Assembly (NCBI GenBank): GCA_040380145.1
Contig: JBEIJQ010000017.1
Location: 1-29,324, forward strand
From: JBEIJQ01 sp040380145
Lineage (GTDB): Bacteria > Bacteroidota > Bacteroidia > Chitinophagales > Saprospiraceae
Direction: 5' to 3'
Length of the DNA: 29,324 bases
Shown here: piece by piece, positions 8,701 to 15,937 of the stretch
Numbering within the stretch: position 1 is the stretch's first letter
Layout of the letters: the number at the start of each line of letters is the position of its first letter
Program-made: the position numbers and the translations under genes
The notes under the pieces: model-generated
Databases searched by the model: none
What the model was told of the DNA's origin: nothing
What the model saw: the letters and a program-made list of their open reading frames with translations, nothing else

Positions 8701-10602
8701 TTTTCCCATTTGCCCACCAATTCGGGGACTTTCGATGTGCTGCTCACCGTGACTGACGCGAACGGCTGCCGCGACACGGCCGTCAGTCGCGTGGACTGGT
8801 ATCCAGAGCCCGTGGTGGACGTGGACATTTTGGGGCAGCGGGGCTGCTTGGGACAGACCGTTTTTTTCCAAAACAATTCCTATCCCATCAACGGATATAC
8901 CACTGCTTGGAACTTGGGCGACGGTACGACCTCGCTAGCCCCCTCGCCGAGCCATGTGTACGCTGCGCCGGGGATTTATTATGTCTCGTTGAGCATCACT
9001 TCTCCCAACGGTTTTTGCCAAAAAACATATTCCGACACCGTGGTGGTGAACGGCCTGCCCGATGCCGCCTTCTCGTTCGGTTTCTCACCCTGCGTGCTCG
9101 GCCCGGTGCCTTTTTCCGACCTGTCGGTGCCCAACGCGGCACCGATCCCCAACCCCATCGTGACCTGGTACTGGACCTTCGGCGACGGCAACGACACCCT
9201 TTTCCAAAGCCCCGTCTATCCGTACCAAAATCCGGGTTCGTACACCGTCGAACTGTTCGTGACCGACGCGGCGGGCTGCCGGGATTCCGTCGAGCAGTCG
9301 TTGGATTGGTATCCGGCCACGCCCTTCGCCGTCGTGACCGATGACCCGGAGGGCTGTGTTCCCCACACGGCTTCTTTTTCGTTCGATACCTACGGAGTGG
9401 ATGTTTCGGCTTACGACAAAGACTGGGTTTTCGGCGACGGCACGACATTCAACGGAGCTGTGCCGCCCCCTCACCTGTACATGGCTCCGGGCACTTATGT
9501 GGTCGCGCTCACCCTCACCGCGCCGATCTCGAACTGTACCCAGACCGCCTTGGACACGGTGTATGTGTGGAACCTGCCGGAGCCCGATTTCGCCTATTCT
9601 TATGATTCCTGCGCCCTCGGCGGCGTTTCGTTTGCCGACCTGAGCGTCTCCCAAGACGGCACGCCGGTCGGCTGGCAGTGGAACTTTGGCGACGGCGGAG
9701 CGGATACCCTCCAAAATCCGGTGCATGCCTACGACACCATCGGCAACTACACCGCTTCGCTCGTCGTGACCGACGACAACGGCTGTGTGGATTCCCTTTC
9801 GCTGCCGGTGGCCTACCAGCCGCGTCCGATCTATCCGGTGGTGTTGCGCGACACGCAGGGCTGCACTCCGTTCACCCTGCTTTTCGACGACAACCTCTAT
9901 CCCTTGGCCGACTACACCACCACCTGGGACTTCGGGGACGGCAGCGGCTCCACGGACGCCACGCCCTTGCCGCACGTCTATGCCGACAGCGGCGCGTACC
10001 CCGTGACGCTCGTGGTGGAATCCACGTTGGGCTGCGTGGACACTTTTTCCCAACTGGCCACCGCCCTGCCTTTGCCGGTGGCCGATTTTACCTATTTGCC
10101 GGCCAATCCCACCAGTCTTGCGCCCACGGTCACTTTCATCGATCAGTCCACCGACGCTGTGCTGTGGGACTGGGATTTCGGCGCAGGCATCGGTTCGAAC
10201 CTGCCCGACCCCGTGTATTCCTTCGCCGATACGGGGCTGGTTCCCGTGCAATTGATCGTGACGCACGCCAATGGCTGCACCGACACCACGGAGCGGATTT
10301 TGGACATCCAGCCGCGCTACACCTACTTCTTGCCCAATGCCTTCACGCCCAACGGCGACGGCATCAACGACGGCTATCGCGGCGATGGCATCACACAGTA
10401 TTTGCGCAGTTTCCGTTTCACGATCTGGAATCGCTGGGGCGAGCTCGTCTTCCAGTCCGACGATCCCATGGAGGCCTGGAACGGGCGCAAGCACAACAAC
10501 GGCGAGCTTTGTCCGGGCGGCGTGTACGTCGTGCTGGTCGAGATCACCGGTCCTCGCGGTGAATACGAGGAGCTGAAAGGGTACGCCACGTTGGTTTACT
10601 GA
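5797..10602 (+). CDS. Giant PKD-repeat surface protein with T9SS type B (gliding-motility) sorting domain
   Basis: A 1601-residue exported protein. The start at 5797 gives a signal peptide (about 1-25) followed by THIVGGEIQYECLG and VYRDC, an N-terminal region typical of large Bacteroidota adhesin-like proteins. An Ig-like segment with GLLTGTPTVLGQFVV follows (about 190-310). Residues about 405-1500 hold 13 PKD-type modules recognised by WxFGDG cores at a spacing of about 84 residues, alternating between two subtypes. The C-terminus (about 1509-1601), opening YFLPNAFTPNGDGINDGY, is the type B sorting domain ('gliding motility-associated'). The protein is expected to be exported by T9SS and held at the cell surface; adhesion or gliding is an inference. 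It overlaps the convergent queA gene by 7 bp. Confidence 0.93.
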   Translation: MPTLKKIPLLLALLWGLFGAAHLSATHIVGGEIQYECLGFNAATQVGTYRIILHVYRDCFNGQAGFDNQAAITIFQMGPSVSEWVTVNPSPIVTNIPPLTNNPCLIPPNNICVEEGLYEATVNLPYNPAGYTITYQRCCRNNTIDNVINPGQSGSTYSIFLSGQAQLTCNSSPEYSAFPPIVICNNQPLVFDHSATDAQGDQLVYSLCAPELGASQNNPQPQVADPPPYTPVTYLNPYNAGYPLGSNPPLSIDPITGLLTGTPTVLGQFVVGICVSEFRNGVLLSVTRRDFQFNVTGCTIAVDPTPRPDTSTTVNLGGGLQVVEGRSCDNTVFFQYTLPPGTNPALIQGQRWTFWNAALGFQVIDTTATITVQFPQPGLYNARIVVNPGIEGCTDSTDFQVRIYPPRVADFTFAIDSCNAQAPLVMTNTSQAFGAGNFIAQYAWNFGLGQAASALANPTWLPNNAGSYNIRLRITDANGCTAVRVVPTDWFPAANVQFAANDPDGCVAHATGFANTSFPYTAAYVTQWDFGNGATFTGQTPGTINYPTPGQYTVSATVTSPWGCVSDLVRPQHIVVYGQPTADFDIGYDTCELGPVAFADQSQPYAGQPLDAWNWSFGDGLTDTLSSPLHQYDSVQAGSFPIRLVVTDSFGCRDTAQRVLDWFPGPLVQVQVSDPNGCVPHTVAFANTSFPINGYTAQWDFGDGGTSAQVSPTHTYGQAGVYPVRLVITSPNGVCADSFQTVISVFDPPSAAFEVALDTCAIAPIVFSDQSTTNPTGDALVSWSWQFGDGATDLSPNTAHQYGNSGFYDIALVVTDANGCTDTAVATVPYFPEPTLAVNILGDNGCFGDTVFFDNVSFPNTGYITTWTFGDGGSSGISSPTHVYAAPGTYTVVLDVAAPVGNCFATYTDTVVVHENPSAAFAYFVDSCNLVPVVFTDQSGPNAAGDPLLSWSWDFDDGTDTTVFSPAVFSHLPTNSGTFDVLLTVTDANGCRDTAVSRVDWYPEPVVDVDILGQRGCLGQTVFFQNNSYPINGYTTAWNLGDGTTSLAPSPSHVYAAPGIYYVSLSITSPNGFCQKTYSDTVVVNGLPDAAFSFGFSPCVLGPVPFSDLSVPNAAPIPNPIVTWYWTFGDGNDTLFQSPVYPYQNPGSYTVELFVTDAAGCRDSVEQSLDWYPATPFAVVTDDPEGCVPHTASFSFDTYGVDVSAYDKDWVFGDGTTFNGAVPPPHLYMAPGTYVVALTLTAPISNCTQTALDTVYVWNLPEPDFAYSYDSCALGGVSFADLSVSQDGTPVGWQWNFGDGGADTLQNPVHAYDTIGNYTASLVVTDDNGCVDSLSLPVAYQPRPIYPVVLRDTQGCTPFTLLFDDNLYPLADYTTTWDFGDGSGSTDATPLPHVYADSGAYPVTLVVESTLGCVDTFSQLATALPLPVADFTYLPANPTSLAPTVTFIDQSTDAVLWDWDFGAGIGSNLPDPVYSFADTGLVPVQLIVTHANGCTDTTERILDIQPRYTYFLPNAFTPNGDGINDGYRGDGITQYLRSFRFTIWNRWGELVFQSDDPMEAWNGRKHNNGELCPGGVYVVLVEITGPRGEYEELKGYATLVY
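7012..10310 (+). repeat. Array of 13 PKD modules in alternating A/B order
   Basis: WxFGDG-type cores begin near 7126, 7375, 7638, 7890, 8149, 8395, 8653, 8908, 9172, 9424, 9678, 9927 and 10171. Odd modules (A) carry DSC/DTC near the start and NGCxDT near the end. Even modules (B) carry a GC motif near the start and a Cys after TSPNG-like sequence. The A-to-A period is about 508 bp (169 residues). The last A module lacks the first Cys. Confidence 0.85.
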
Positions 10603-11843
10603 CCGGGCAGGGGATTTTTGGGCCGGAGGAGCAGGCTACTGTCGCCGTAGCTCAAAAAGCGGAAACCGTTTTCCAGCGCGTGATCGTACACCCGCCGCCA
10701 GTCGTCGCCGATCAGGGCGGCCACGAGCAAGATCAGCGTGCTTTTCGGCTGGTGGAAATTCGTGATCAACCCATCGGCCATGCGAAAGGCATATCCGGGC
10801 GCCAGCAGGATCTGCGTATGCCCTTCCAGTGCGTCGAGGCTTTTCGCTTCGAGCGCACCGAGCGTCGCGGCGATGCTTTCGGCAGCGGTGGGCAGCGGGC
10901 CGGGCGTTTCGTAGGGCTGCCACTGCGAAACGGACAAGCGGCCGTCGAAAGTTTGGCCGGCCAACAGCGCCGCGCCGTGCCAGTACAGACTTTCCAAGGT
11001 GCGCAGACTGGTGGTGCCCACCGCGATCACGGGAGCGCCTTGTTGCAGCGTCGCCTGCAGGGCGAGCAGGGTCTGGCGCGAGACGAAAATGGATTCCGTG
11101 TGCATGTCGTGTCCGTCCAGGGTATCGCTTTTCACGGGCTTGAAGGTGCCCGCGCCCACATGCAAGGTCACATAAGAGCGTTGCACGCCCCGCGCGGCAA
11201 GGTCGGCGAAGACCCGATCGGTGAAGTGCAGTCCGGCGGTCGGAGCGGCCACCGAGCCTTCGTGGCGGGCATACACCGTTTGGTAGCGCTCGCGGTCGGC
11301 CTCAGTGCTCTCGCGGTCGAGGTAGGGCGGCAGCGGGATCACGCCCGCCGAAGCCAGCACTTCCCCAAAAGCACTGTCCGAGGATGACCAATCGAAACGG
11401 ACGACGAACGAGTCGCCGCGCCTTTCCAACCGCTCGGCCCGCAGCGCTATGGGGCCTTGGGGCGAATCCACGTGCAGTTCCAGCACACCGGACTTCCAGG
11501 CGCGGTTGTTGCCCACGAGGCACAGCCATTCCACCTGCCCGCCCCGGTGGGAGAGGTTCAGTTGGTGTTCGCCCGGCAACAGCGGTTCGAGGCAAAAAAT
11601 TTCGATGGCGCGCCCGCTTTCGGTTCGGAAGCGCAGCCGGGCATGGACGACCCGCGTGTCGTTGAACACGAGATGAGCCCCCGCCGGCAGAAGTGCGCCC
11701 AATTGCGCAAATGTGCTTTGGCCGATTTGCCCATCTCGGTAGAGCAGCAGTTTCGAGGAGTCCCGTTCTTCCAAAGGAAAACGGGCGATGCGCTCGTCGG
11801 AAAGCGTGTAGTCGAAGTCGTCGATGGACAGTTCGCGGGGCAT
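10596..11843 (-). CDS. queA: tRNA preQ1(34) S-adenosylmethionine ribosyltransferase-isomerase
   Basis: A 415-residue cytosolic enzyme of queuosine synthesis. It transfers and isomerises the ribosyl part of S-adenosylmethionine onto preQ1 at position 34 of tRNA, giving epoxyqueuosine. Family signatures are all present: HLVFNDTRVVHARL, RYQTVYA, SVAAPTAGLHFT (about residue 200), HVGAGTFKPV, VGTTSLRTLES and GLITNFHQPKSTL (about 355). The start at 11843 was chosen for MPRELSIDDFDYTLS, the usual N-terminus, and because it follows the A-rich leader ggtaaaaaa. At 415 residues it is somewhat longer than enterobacterial QueA (about 355). No other queuosine gene is in the window. Its 3' end overlaps the PKD-protein gene by 7 bp. 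Confidence 0.97.
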   Translation of the reverse strand: MPRELSIDDFDYTLSDERIARFPLEERDSSKLLLYRDGQIGQSTFAQLGALLPAGAHLVFNDTRVVHARLRFRTESGRAIEIFCLEPLLPGEHQLNLSHRGGQVEWLCLVGNNRAWKSGVLELHVDSPQGPIALRAERLERRGDSFVVRFDWSSSDSAFGEVLASAGVIPLPPYLDRESTEADRERYQTVYARHEGSVAAPTAGLHFTDRVFADLAARGVQRSYVTLHVGAGTFKPVKSDTLDGHDMHTESIFVSRQTLLALQATLQQGAPVIAVGTTSLRTLESLYWHGAALLAGQTFDGRLSVSQWQPYETPGPLPTAAESIAATLGALEAKSLDALEGHTQILLAPGYAFRMADGLITNFHQPKSTLILLVAALIGDDWRRVYDHALENGFRFLSYGDSSLLLRPKNPLPGQ

Positions 11844-12002
11844 TTTTTTACCAAAAAAGTGAAATAACAGAGCCGATTTCATCGGATACATGGGCAAAAA
11901 CCGAAGATGTGCTCCTTTTTTCGGAGGTTTTTCCGATGCCCGCGGGAAATTTGACAACCGTCTAATAACATTAAAATCGCGAAAATGTAATTTTTCCCAA
12001 AA

Positions 12003-12035
12003 AAAATGCCCCGTCCCAATGGGACGAGGCATTTT
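12003..12035 (-). terminator. Terminator of tRNA-Leu
   Basis: Bases 12003-12017 pair with 12021-12035 with one C/A mismatch around an AAT loop. On the minus strand the GC stem is followed by a U-run. It lies 10 bp beyond the 3' end of tRNA-Leu, separating it from queA. Confidence 0.85.
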
Positions 12036-12044
12036 GTCATTTTA

Positions 12045-12131
12045 TGGTGCCCAGAACAAGATTCGAACTTGCACACCCTTGCGAGCACTACCCCCTCAAA
12101 GTAGCGTGTCTACCAATTTCACCATCTGGGC
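12045..12131 (-). tRNA. tRNA-Leu (anticodon GAG)
   Basis: An 87-base class II tRNA with the CCA end encoded. The acceptor stem is GCCCAGA/TCTGGGC with discriminator A. The anticodon stem CTACT/GGTAG encloses loop TTGAGGG, giving anticodon GAG for CUC/CUU leucine codons. A long variable arm is present, and the T arm is GCAAG-TTCGAAT-CTTGT. Confidence 0.97.
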
Positions 12132-12188
12132 AGGGAAGAAAATGAACGGTCGCAAACGATCGCCCCAGAGGGTTTTCGAAATACTGCG

Positions 12189-12218
12189 CAAAGGTAAGAC
12201 GGTTTTCCAGATTTGCAA
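12189..12218 (-). promoter_or_regulatory. Promoter of tRNA-Leu
   Basis: On the minus strand TTG (12218-12216), a 19-base spacer and TACCTTTG (12196-12189) match the Bacteroidota consensus. The tRNA 5' end is at 12131, so a leader of roughly 50 nt would be removed by RNase P. Confidence 0.65.
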
Positions 12219-12249
12219 CATCCGCGGCGGGATTTTTGTCTCGGGCGGC

Positions 12250-12266
12250 TTTTTTTCTGAAAAAAA
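12250..12266. repeat. T7-CTG-A7 tract module
   Basis: A run of seven T, then CTG, then seven A: a near-palindrome with a single central base. The CTG lies where the -33 element of the tRNA-Arg promoter is expected. The same module occurs at 16988, 22019 and 28041. Confidence 0.75.
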
Positions 12267-12287
12267 CGGTCGAAAAACCTATCTTTG
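12256..12287 (+). promoter_or_regulatory. Promoter of tRNA-Arg
   Basis: TATCTTTG at 12280-12287 is a perfect -7 box. TCTG at 12256-12259, 20 bases upstream, is a one-mismatch -33 box formed by the T7-CTG-A7 module. The tRNA begins 10 bases after the -7 box. With no gap of note before the ATPase gene, this promoter could also serve the downstream genes. Confidence 0.7.
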
Positions 12288-12297
12288 CCGTTGATCT

Positions 12298-12370
12298 GGT
12301 CCCATAGCTCAACAGGATAGAGCTACAGTTTCCTAAACTGTCGATCTGGGTTCGAGTCCCGGTGGGGCCA
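12298..12370 (+). tRNA. tRNA-Arg (anticodon CCT)
   Basis: A 73-base tRNA without an encoded CCA. The acceptor stem is GGTCCCA/TGGGGCC (one T-G pair) with discriminator A. The D arm is GCTC/GAGC. The anticodon stem ACAGT/ACTGT encloses loop TTCCTAA, giving anticodon CCT for the AGG arginine codon. The T arm is CTGGG-TTCGAGT-CCCGG. It is divergent from tRNA-Leu. Confidence 0.97.
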
Positions 12371-12377
12371 CTTGCTC

Positions 12378-12409
12378 CGGGGCTGCCCGCCCAAAGGCCG
12401 GCGGCCCCG
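12378..12409 (+). promoter_or_regulatory. GC-rich hairpin between tRNA-Arg and the ATPase gene
   Basis: Bases 12378-12387 pair with 12100-series partners 12400-12409 (10 pairs, one T-G), extended by an inner GCC/GGC stem after one mismatch, with loop CAAA. Only AAATTT follows, so it is a weak terminator at best. It fills most of the 52 bp between the tRNA 3' end and the start codon at 12423. It may be a processing signal, attenuator or partial terminator. Confidence 0.6.
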
Positions 12410-12422
12410 AAATTTCTTCTCC

Positions 12423-13724
12423 ATGCGCATCGAAACGCTCACTTTGCAAAATTTCCGGAACGTGGAAGATCGGACCTGTCGGTTCGATCCGCGTTTCACG
12501 GTTTTGATCGGAAAGAACGGAAGCGGCAAATCCTCTTGGCTATGGGGGCTGCGGGTGGCCTGCGGGGCGTTTTTTCTGGGCGTCAAAGACGTGCAGAAAA
12601 GGCATATCAGGCCCACGGAGATCCGCAAGACCAACCGAGTGACATTTTTGACGGACAATTATCCCGTGCTGGTGGAGGCCAAGGGATATTTCCCCGATTC
12701 AAATGAGGCGTTCACTTGGCGCAGGCGGCAGCTGGCCGTCCAAGTGGGGACGACCTACAGCGGCCACGATGTGGGGGAAATCCGTGAACTGGGCAAATCT
12801 AAATACGAGCAGATGCTGTCGGGCAGCGAACGGCTGAACCTGCCGGTGATCGCGTATTTCGGCACAGCAAGGGTGTTCGGCGCCGCAAGGAACCGACAGG
12901 GACGGCGCTTGGGGCGAGAAATTTTCAAGGAGGGATACAAAAATTGGGACGAAATGAAATCGGCGGTTTACGGATACGAAGACTGGCTGGCCGATTACGC
13001 TCTTATGCGCGAGCAGGGTCGAGAGCACTCCGGCACGCTCGAGGCATTCATGGAAACCTTGAAGGCCGCCAATCCCCATTTGGAGGACATCCAATTGCAC
13101 CATGGCCAATTGTGGGCAAAAGCAACCTTCGGCGAACAAAAAACAGATCTTTTGCCCTTGGTCTATCACAGCGATGGTGTGGTGGCTCATACGGAAATGG
13201 TGGCCGAGCTGGCTTATCGGTGCATCGTCCTCAACGGCTACCTTGGGGCCCAAGCCGTCCGTGAAACCCACGGCGTGGTGATGATAGATGAACTCGACCT
13301 TCATCTGCACCCGGAATGGCAGCGCACCGTGGTCGCCGACCTGAAGCGCGCTTTCCCCAATATACAGTTCGTGGCAACCACTCATTCCCCGTTCATCGTA
13401 CAGAGCCTGAATACCTCAGAATTGATCAATTTGGATCTCAACGATGCACACGAGGGCCTCGAAAAAGCCCCTTTCCACTACGGTATCGAAGACGTGGCCG
13501 AAATCGAGATGGGCGTGGAAGACGTAGCTCGAAGCAAGGCGTTCAAGGCCCGCGTCGAAACGGCCACAAGGTATTTTGAACTGCTCCACACCGGAAAAAC
13601 GATCGAAAGCACTGACGAAATAGCCGCCTTGCACCAACAGCTCAAGGATTTCGAGGAAAAATTTTCCGATGATCCGGCTTTCGTCGCCCTTTTGCAAGCA
13701 GAAAAAAAGGCGTCCAAATTATGA
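12423..13724 (+). CDS. ptuA: AAA (OLD/ABC-type) ATPase, PtuA-like
   Basis: A 433-residue ATPase of the AAA_15/AAA_21 (SMC/ABC-like) class. It has the N-terminus MRIETLTLQNFRN, Walker A GKNGSGKSS (30-38), a signature-like SDGV at 250-253, Walker B VVMIDELDLHLHP (285-297, Asp289/Glu290) and the switch region FVATTHSPFIVQS (316-328). A helical tail of about 100 residues follows, and no TOPRIM nuclease domain is present, which argues against an OLD/GajA protein. It overlaps the next gene, an HNH nuclease, by ATGA. A free-standing ATPase of this class paired with an HNH protein is the arrangement of the Septu anti-phage system (PtuA/PtuB). The start at 12423 was chosen for the canonical N-terminus. 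The Septu assignment is an inference; the ATPase call is secure. Confidence 0.8.
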   Translation: MRIETLTLQNFRNVEDRTCRFDPRFTVLIGKNGSGKSSWLWGLRVACGAFFLGVKDVQKRHIRPTEIRKTNRVTFLTDNYPVLVEAKGYFPDSNEAFTWRRRQLAVQVGTTYSGHDVGEIRELGKSKYEQMLSGSERLNLPVIAYFGTARVFGAARNRQGRRLGREIFKEGYKNWDEMKSAVYGYEDWLADYALMREQGREHSGTLEAFMETLKAANPHLEDIQLHHGQLWAKATFGEQKTDLLPLVYHSDGVVAHTEMVAELAYRCIVLNGYLGAQAVRETHGVVMIDELDLHLHPEWQRTVVADLKRAFPNIQFVATTHSPFIVQSLNTSELINLDLNDAHEGLEKAPFHYGIEDVAEIEMGVEDVARSKAFKARVETATRYFELLHTGKTIESTDEIAALHQQLKDFEEKFSDDPAFVALLQAEKKASKL

Positions 13725-14461
13725 GGCCCGTCCAAAAATGGGCGCCCGGCGAAATGGACGCCCGGACCGGGGAAAAGGTGCTGGCAAATTATCGGCCGCA
13801 CGGAAAAGCCGCCACGGTGCTGATGAACAACCTGGGCGATTATTGTTCGTATTGCGAGGTGTTTTCATCGGATTTGGAGGTCGAGCATGTGGTGCCCCAA
13901 AGCCAAGATCCGAACAGAATGCACGATTGGGACAACTTCCTGCTTTCCTGTGGACGCTGCAACGGCTCGGACAACAAGGGAACCACGCCAGTGGACATCC
14001 AAAATGTGTACCTGCCCCACTTGAACAATACGTTCAAAATTTTCAAATACGGCCCCTTTGGCTATGTGGGCATCCATCCAGATCTCTTGGACCATCCGAT
14101 GGCCAGGGATAGGGCGGAGCGGCTGATGGAGCTGGTGAAACTCGACAAATACCAAGGCAGTCTCCGATATGTCAAGGGCTTTTCCGCCCGCGACAAACGC
14201 TGGAAGCACAGAGCGGAAGCATGGACAATGGCGGAGATCAAGCGGCAGAAATTCGAGTCTGGTGAAATCGACGCGACGGCAGTGGCCGAATTTGCCCTTC
14301 AAAGGGGTTTCTTTTCCGTTTGGTATACGGTTTTCGAAGACCATCCGGCCGTCAAACACGCTTTGATAAAGGCTTTTAGGGGCACGGCGGAGAACTGTTT
14401 CGATTCCAACGTTCGACTCGCGCCCATCGCCCGCAACCCGGCCGCCGCTGATCCCATCTAG
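13721..14461 (+). CDS. ptuB: HNH endonuclease, PtuB-like
   Basis: A 246-residue protein with a zinc-supported HNH nuclease core: YCSYCE (Cys42, Cys45), LEVEHVVPQS (His56), WDNFLLSCGRCN (Asn72, Cys77, Cys80, Asn81) and NKG. The order Cys-pair, His, Asn, Cys-pair matches the HNH families that include PtuB, the DNA-cutting partner of the PtuA ATPase in Septu and in retron-Ec78-type systems. The C-terminal half (about 110-246) has no motif recognised here. The start codon lies inside the stop of the ATPase gene (4-base overlap), pointing to translational coupling and a joint complex. No reverse transcriptase or retron RNA is nearby. In Septu the pair degrades DNA upon phage infection; that role here is inferred from the pairing. 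Confidence 0.8.
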   Translation: MRPVQKWAPGEMDARTGEKVLANYRPHGKAATVLMNNLGDYCSYCEVFSSDLEVEHVVPQSQDPNRMHDWDNFLLSCGRCNGSDNKGTTPVDIQNVYLPHLNNTFKIFKYGPFGYVGIHPDLLDHPMARDRAERLMELVKLDKYQGSLRYVKGFSARDKRWKHRAEAWTMAEIKRQKFESGEIDATAVAEFALQRGFFSVWYTVFEDHPAVKHALIKAFRGTAENCFDSNVRLAPIARNPAAADPI

Positions 14462-14498
14462 CCCTTTTTTTCGAAAAACTTTTCAACCCACCCCCTCT

Positions 14499-15887
14499 AT
14501 GAACATCCGATTTTGCGGCGCCGCAAGGGAGGTTACCGGCAGTTGCCACCTGCTCACGCTCGACAGTGGCTACACCATTCTGCTCGATTGCGGCCTGTAC
14601 CAGGGCGACGGCGATCCGGAAATGGAAAACTTCAACCGGAAATTCCTGTTCGATCCCGCTTCCATCGATTGCCTCGTGCTGTCGCATGCCCACATCGACC
14701 ATGCCGGGCGCATTCCCAAACTGTACCGCGACGGCTTCCGGGGCGAAATCGTCTGCACCCATGCCACGCGCAGCTTGGCCAACATCATGCTCATGGACAG
14801 TGCGCGTATCCAGGAACGCGACAGTTCCTACGGCAAGCGGCACGAGGTCGAAGAGGAGGAACCGCTGTACAGCGTGCTGGACGTGAACGCCGTACTGAAG
14901 CACTTCACCGGAGTGGGTTATGGCCGTTGGCACCAATTGGGCCCCGGCGTCCGGGTGTTGTTCACCGACGCGGGGCACATCCTCGGCTCATCCGCAGTGA
15001 CGCTGGAAATCGAAGAGGGCGATCGCAAAACCCTGTTCGGCTTCACCGGTGATGTGGGCCGGCCCGACCGCCCCATCCTGCGCGACCCGCAGCCCATGCC
15101 GGAGGTGGATTACCTGATCTGCGAATCCACTTATGGCGACCGCGACCACGAAAGTGCGCCAGACGAAGAGGCGCATTTCCTGGAGATCATCCGCGAGACC
15201 TGCGTGGTACGCCAAGGCCGCTTGCTGATCCCGGCCTTCAGCGTGGGGCGCACCCAGGAACTCGTGTACATGCTCGACAAGCTCGAACGTTCCGGCCACC
15301 TGCCGCGCATCCCGGTGTATGTGGACAGCCCGTTGGCCGTCAACGCCACGCAGATCTTCTTGGCGCACACCGAATGCTTCGACCAAGATCTGCTGGACTA
15401 TATGCTGACCGACCCCAATCCATTTGGATTCAATCAATTGCAGTATCTGCGCTCCACGGAATCTTCCAAGCAGCTCAACGAGACCCGCGAGCCCTGCATC
15501 ATCATCAGCGCATCGGGCATGGCCAACGCGGGACGCATCCGCCACCACTTGGCCCATTCGTTGGAAAACCCAGACGATGCCGTGCTGCTGGTCGGCTATT
15601 GCACGCCCCACACGCCCGGCGGACAGCTCAAGGACGGCGCCCGTAGCCTGCGGCTGTTCGGCCAGAACAAACCGGTCCGGCTGCAGGTATATGAAATGGA
15701 CTCTTTTTCGGCGCATGCCGACCGCAACGAACTGGTGGCTTTTTTGTCGAACCAGAAGCGGCTGAAAAAAATGTTCCTCGTGCACGGCACTTACGACCGC
15801 CAATCGTCGTTTAGAACTTTGTTGCAACAAAACGGGTTCCAAGAAGTCGAGATACCCGCTTTGGGCGATACTTTTGAACTGGCGTGA
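14499..15887 (+). CDS. MBL-fold/beta-CASP ribonuclease
   Basis: A 462-residue metallo-beta-lactamase-fold hydrolase of the CPSF/YSH1-like group. The metal site is visible: SHAHIDHAG (His63, His65, Asp67, His68), His160 in DAGHILGS and Asp185 in FTGDVGR. The beta-CASP and RMMBL segments include SASGMANAGRIRHHL (about 337), SFSAHADRNEL (about 402) and VHG (about 428). Such proteins are RNA endo/exonucleases in bacteria and archaea. It begins 37 bp after the HNH gene and 50 bp before the PorP/SprF gene on the same strand. The family is widespread as a chromosomal gene, so it is more likely a neighbour than part of the ATPase/HNH module. The leader contains a T7-CG-A5 tract (14465-14478). Confidence 0.93.
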   Translation: MNIRFCGAAREVTGSCHLLTLDSGYTILLDCGLYQGDGDPEMENFNRKFLFDPASIDCLVLSHAHIDHAGRIPKLYRDGFRGEIVCTHATRSLANIMLMDSARIQERDSSYGKRHEVEEEEPLYSVLDVNAVLKHFTGVGYGRWHQLGPGVRVLFTDAGHILGSSAVTLEIEEGDRKTLFGFTGDVGRPDRPILRDPQPMPEVDYLICESTYGDRDHESAPDEEAHFLEIIRETCVVRQGRLLIPAFSVGRTQELVYMLDKLERSGHLPRIPVYVDSPLAVNATQIFLAHTECFDQDLLDYMLTDPNPFGFNQLQYLRSTESSKQLNETREPCIIISASGMANAGRIRHHLAHSLENPDDAVLLVGYCTPHTPGGQLKDGARSLRLFGQNKPVRLQVYEMDSFSAHADRNELVAFLSNQKRLKKMFLVHGTYDRQSSFRTLLQQNGFQEVEIPALGDTFELA

Positions 15888-15937
15888 CGGGCTTTCCGGC
15901 ACCCGCATCCGCGAATTTTCTCCCCCAATCCACTCCG

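Noticed and set aside
12298..14461. Integrative element using tRNA-Arg as attachment site
   Set aside because: No integrase is present, and no copy of the tRNA 3' end was seen downstream of the HNH gene or elsewhere in the window.
12371..14461. Retron with PtuA/PtuB effectors
   Set aside because: No reverse transcriptase gene is present, and the 52 bp leader is too short for a retron RNA.
15869..15876. TACTTTTG as promoter for the PorP/SprF gene
   Set aside because: It lies in the end of the MBL gene and no TTG/TTTG occurs 19-21 bases upstream, so it is probably coincidental.
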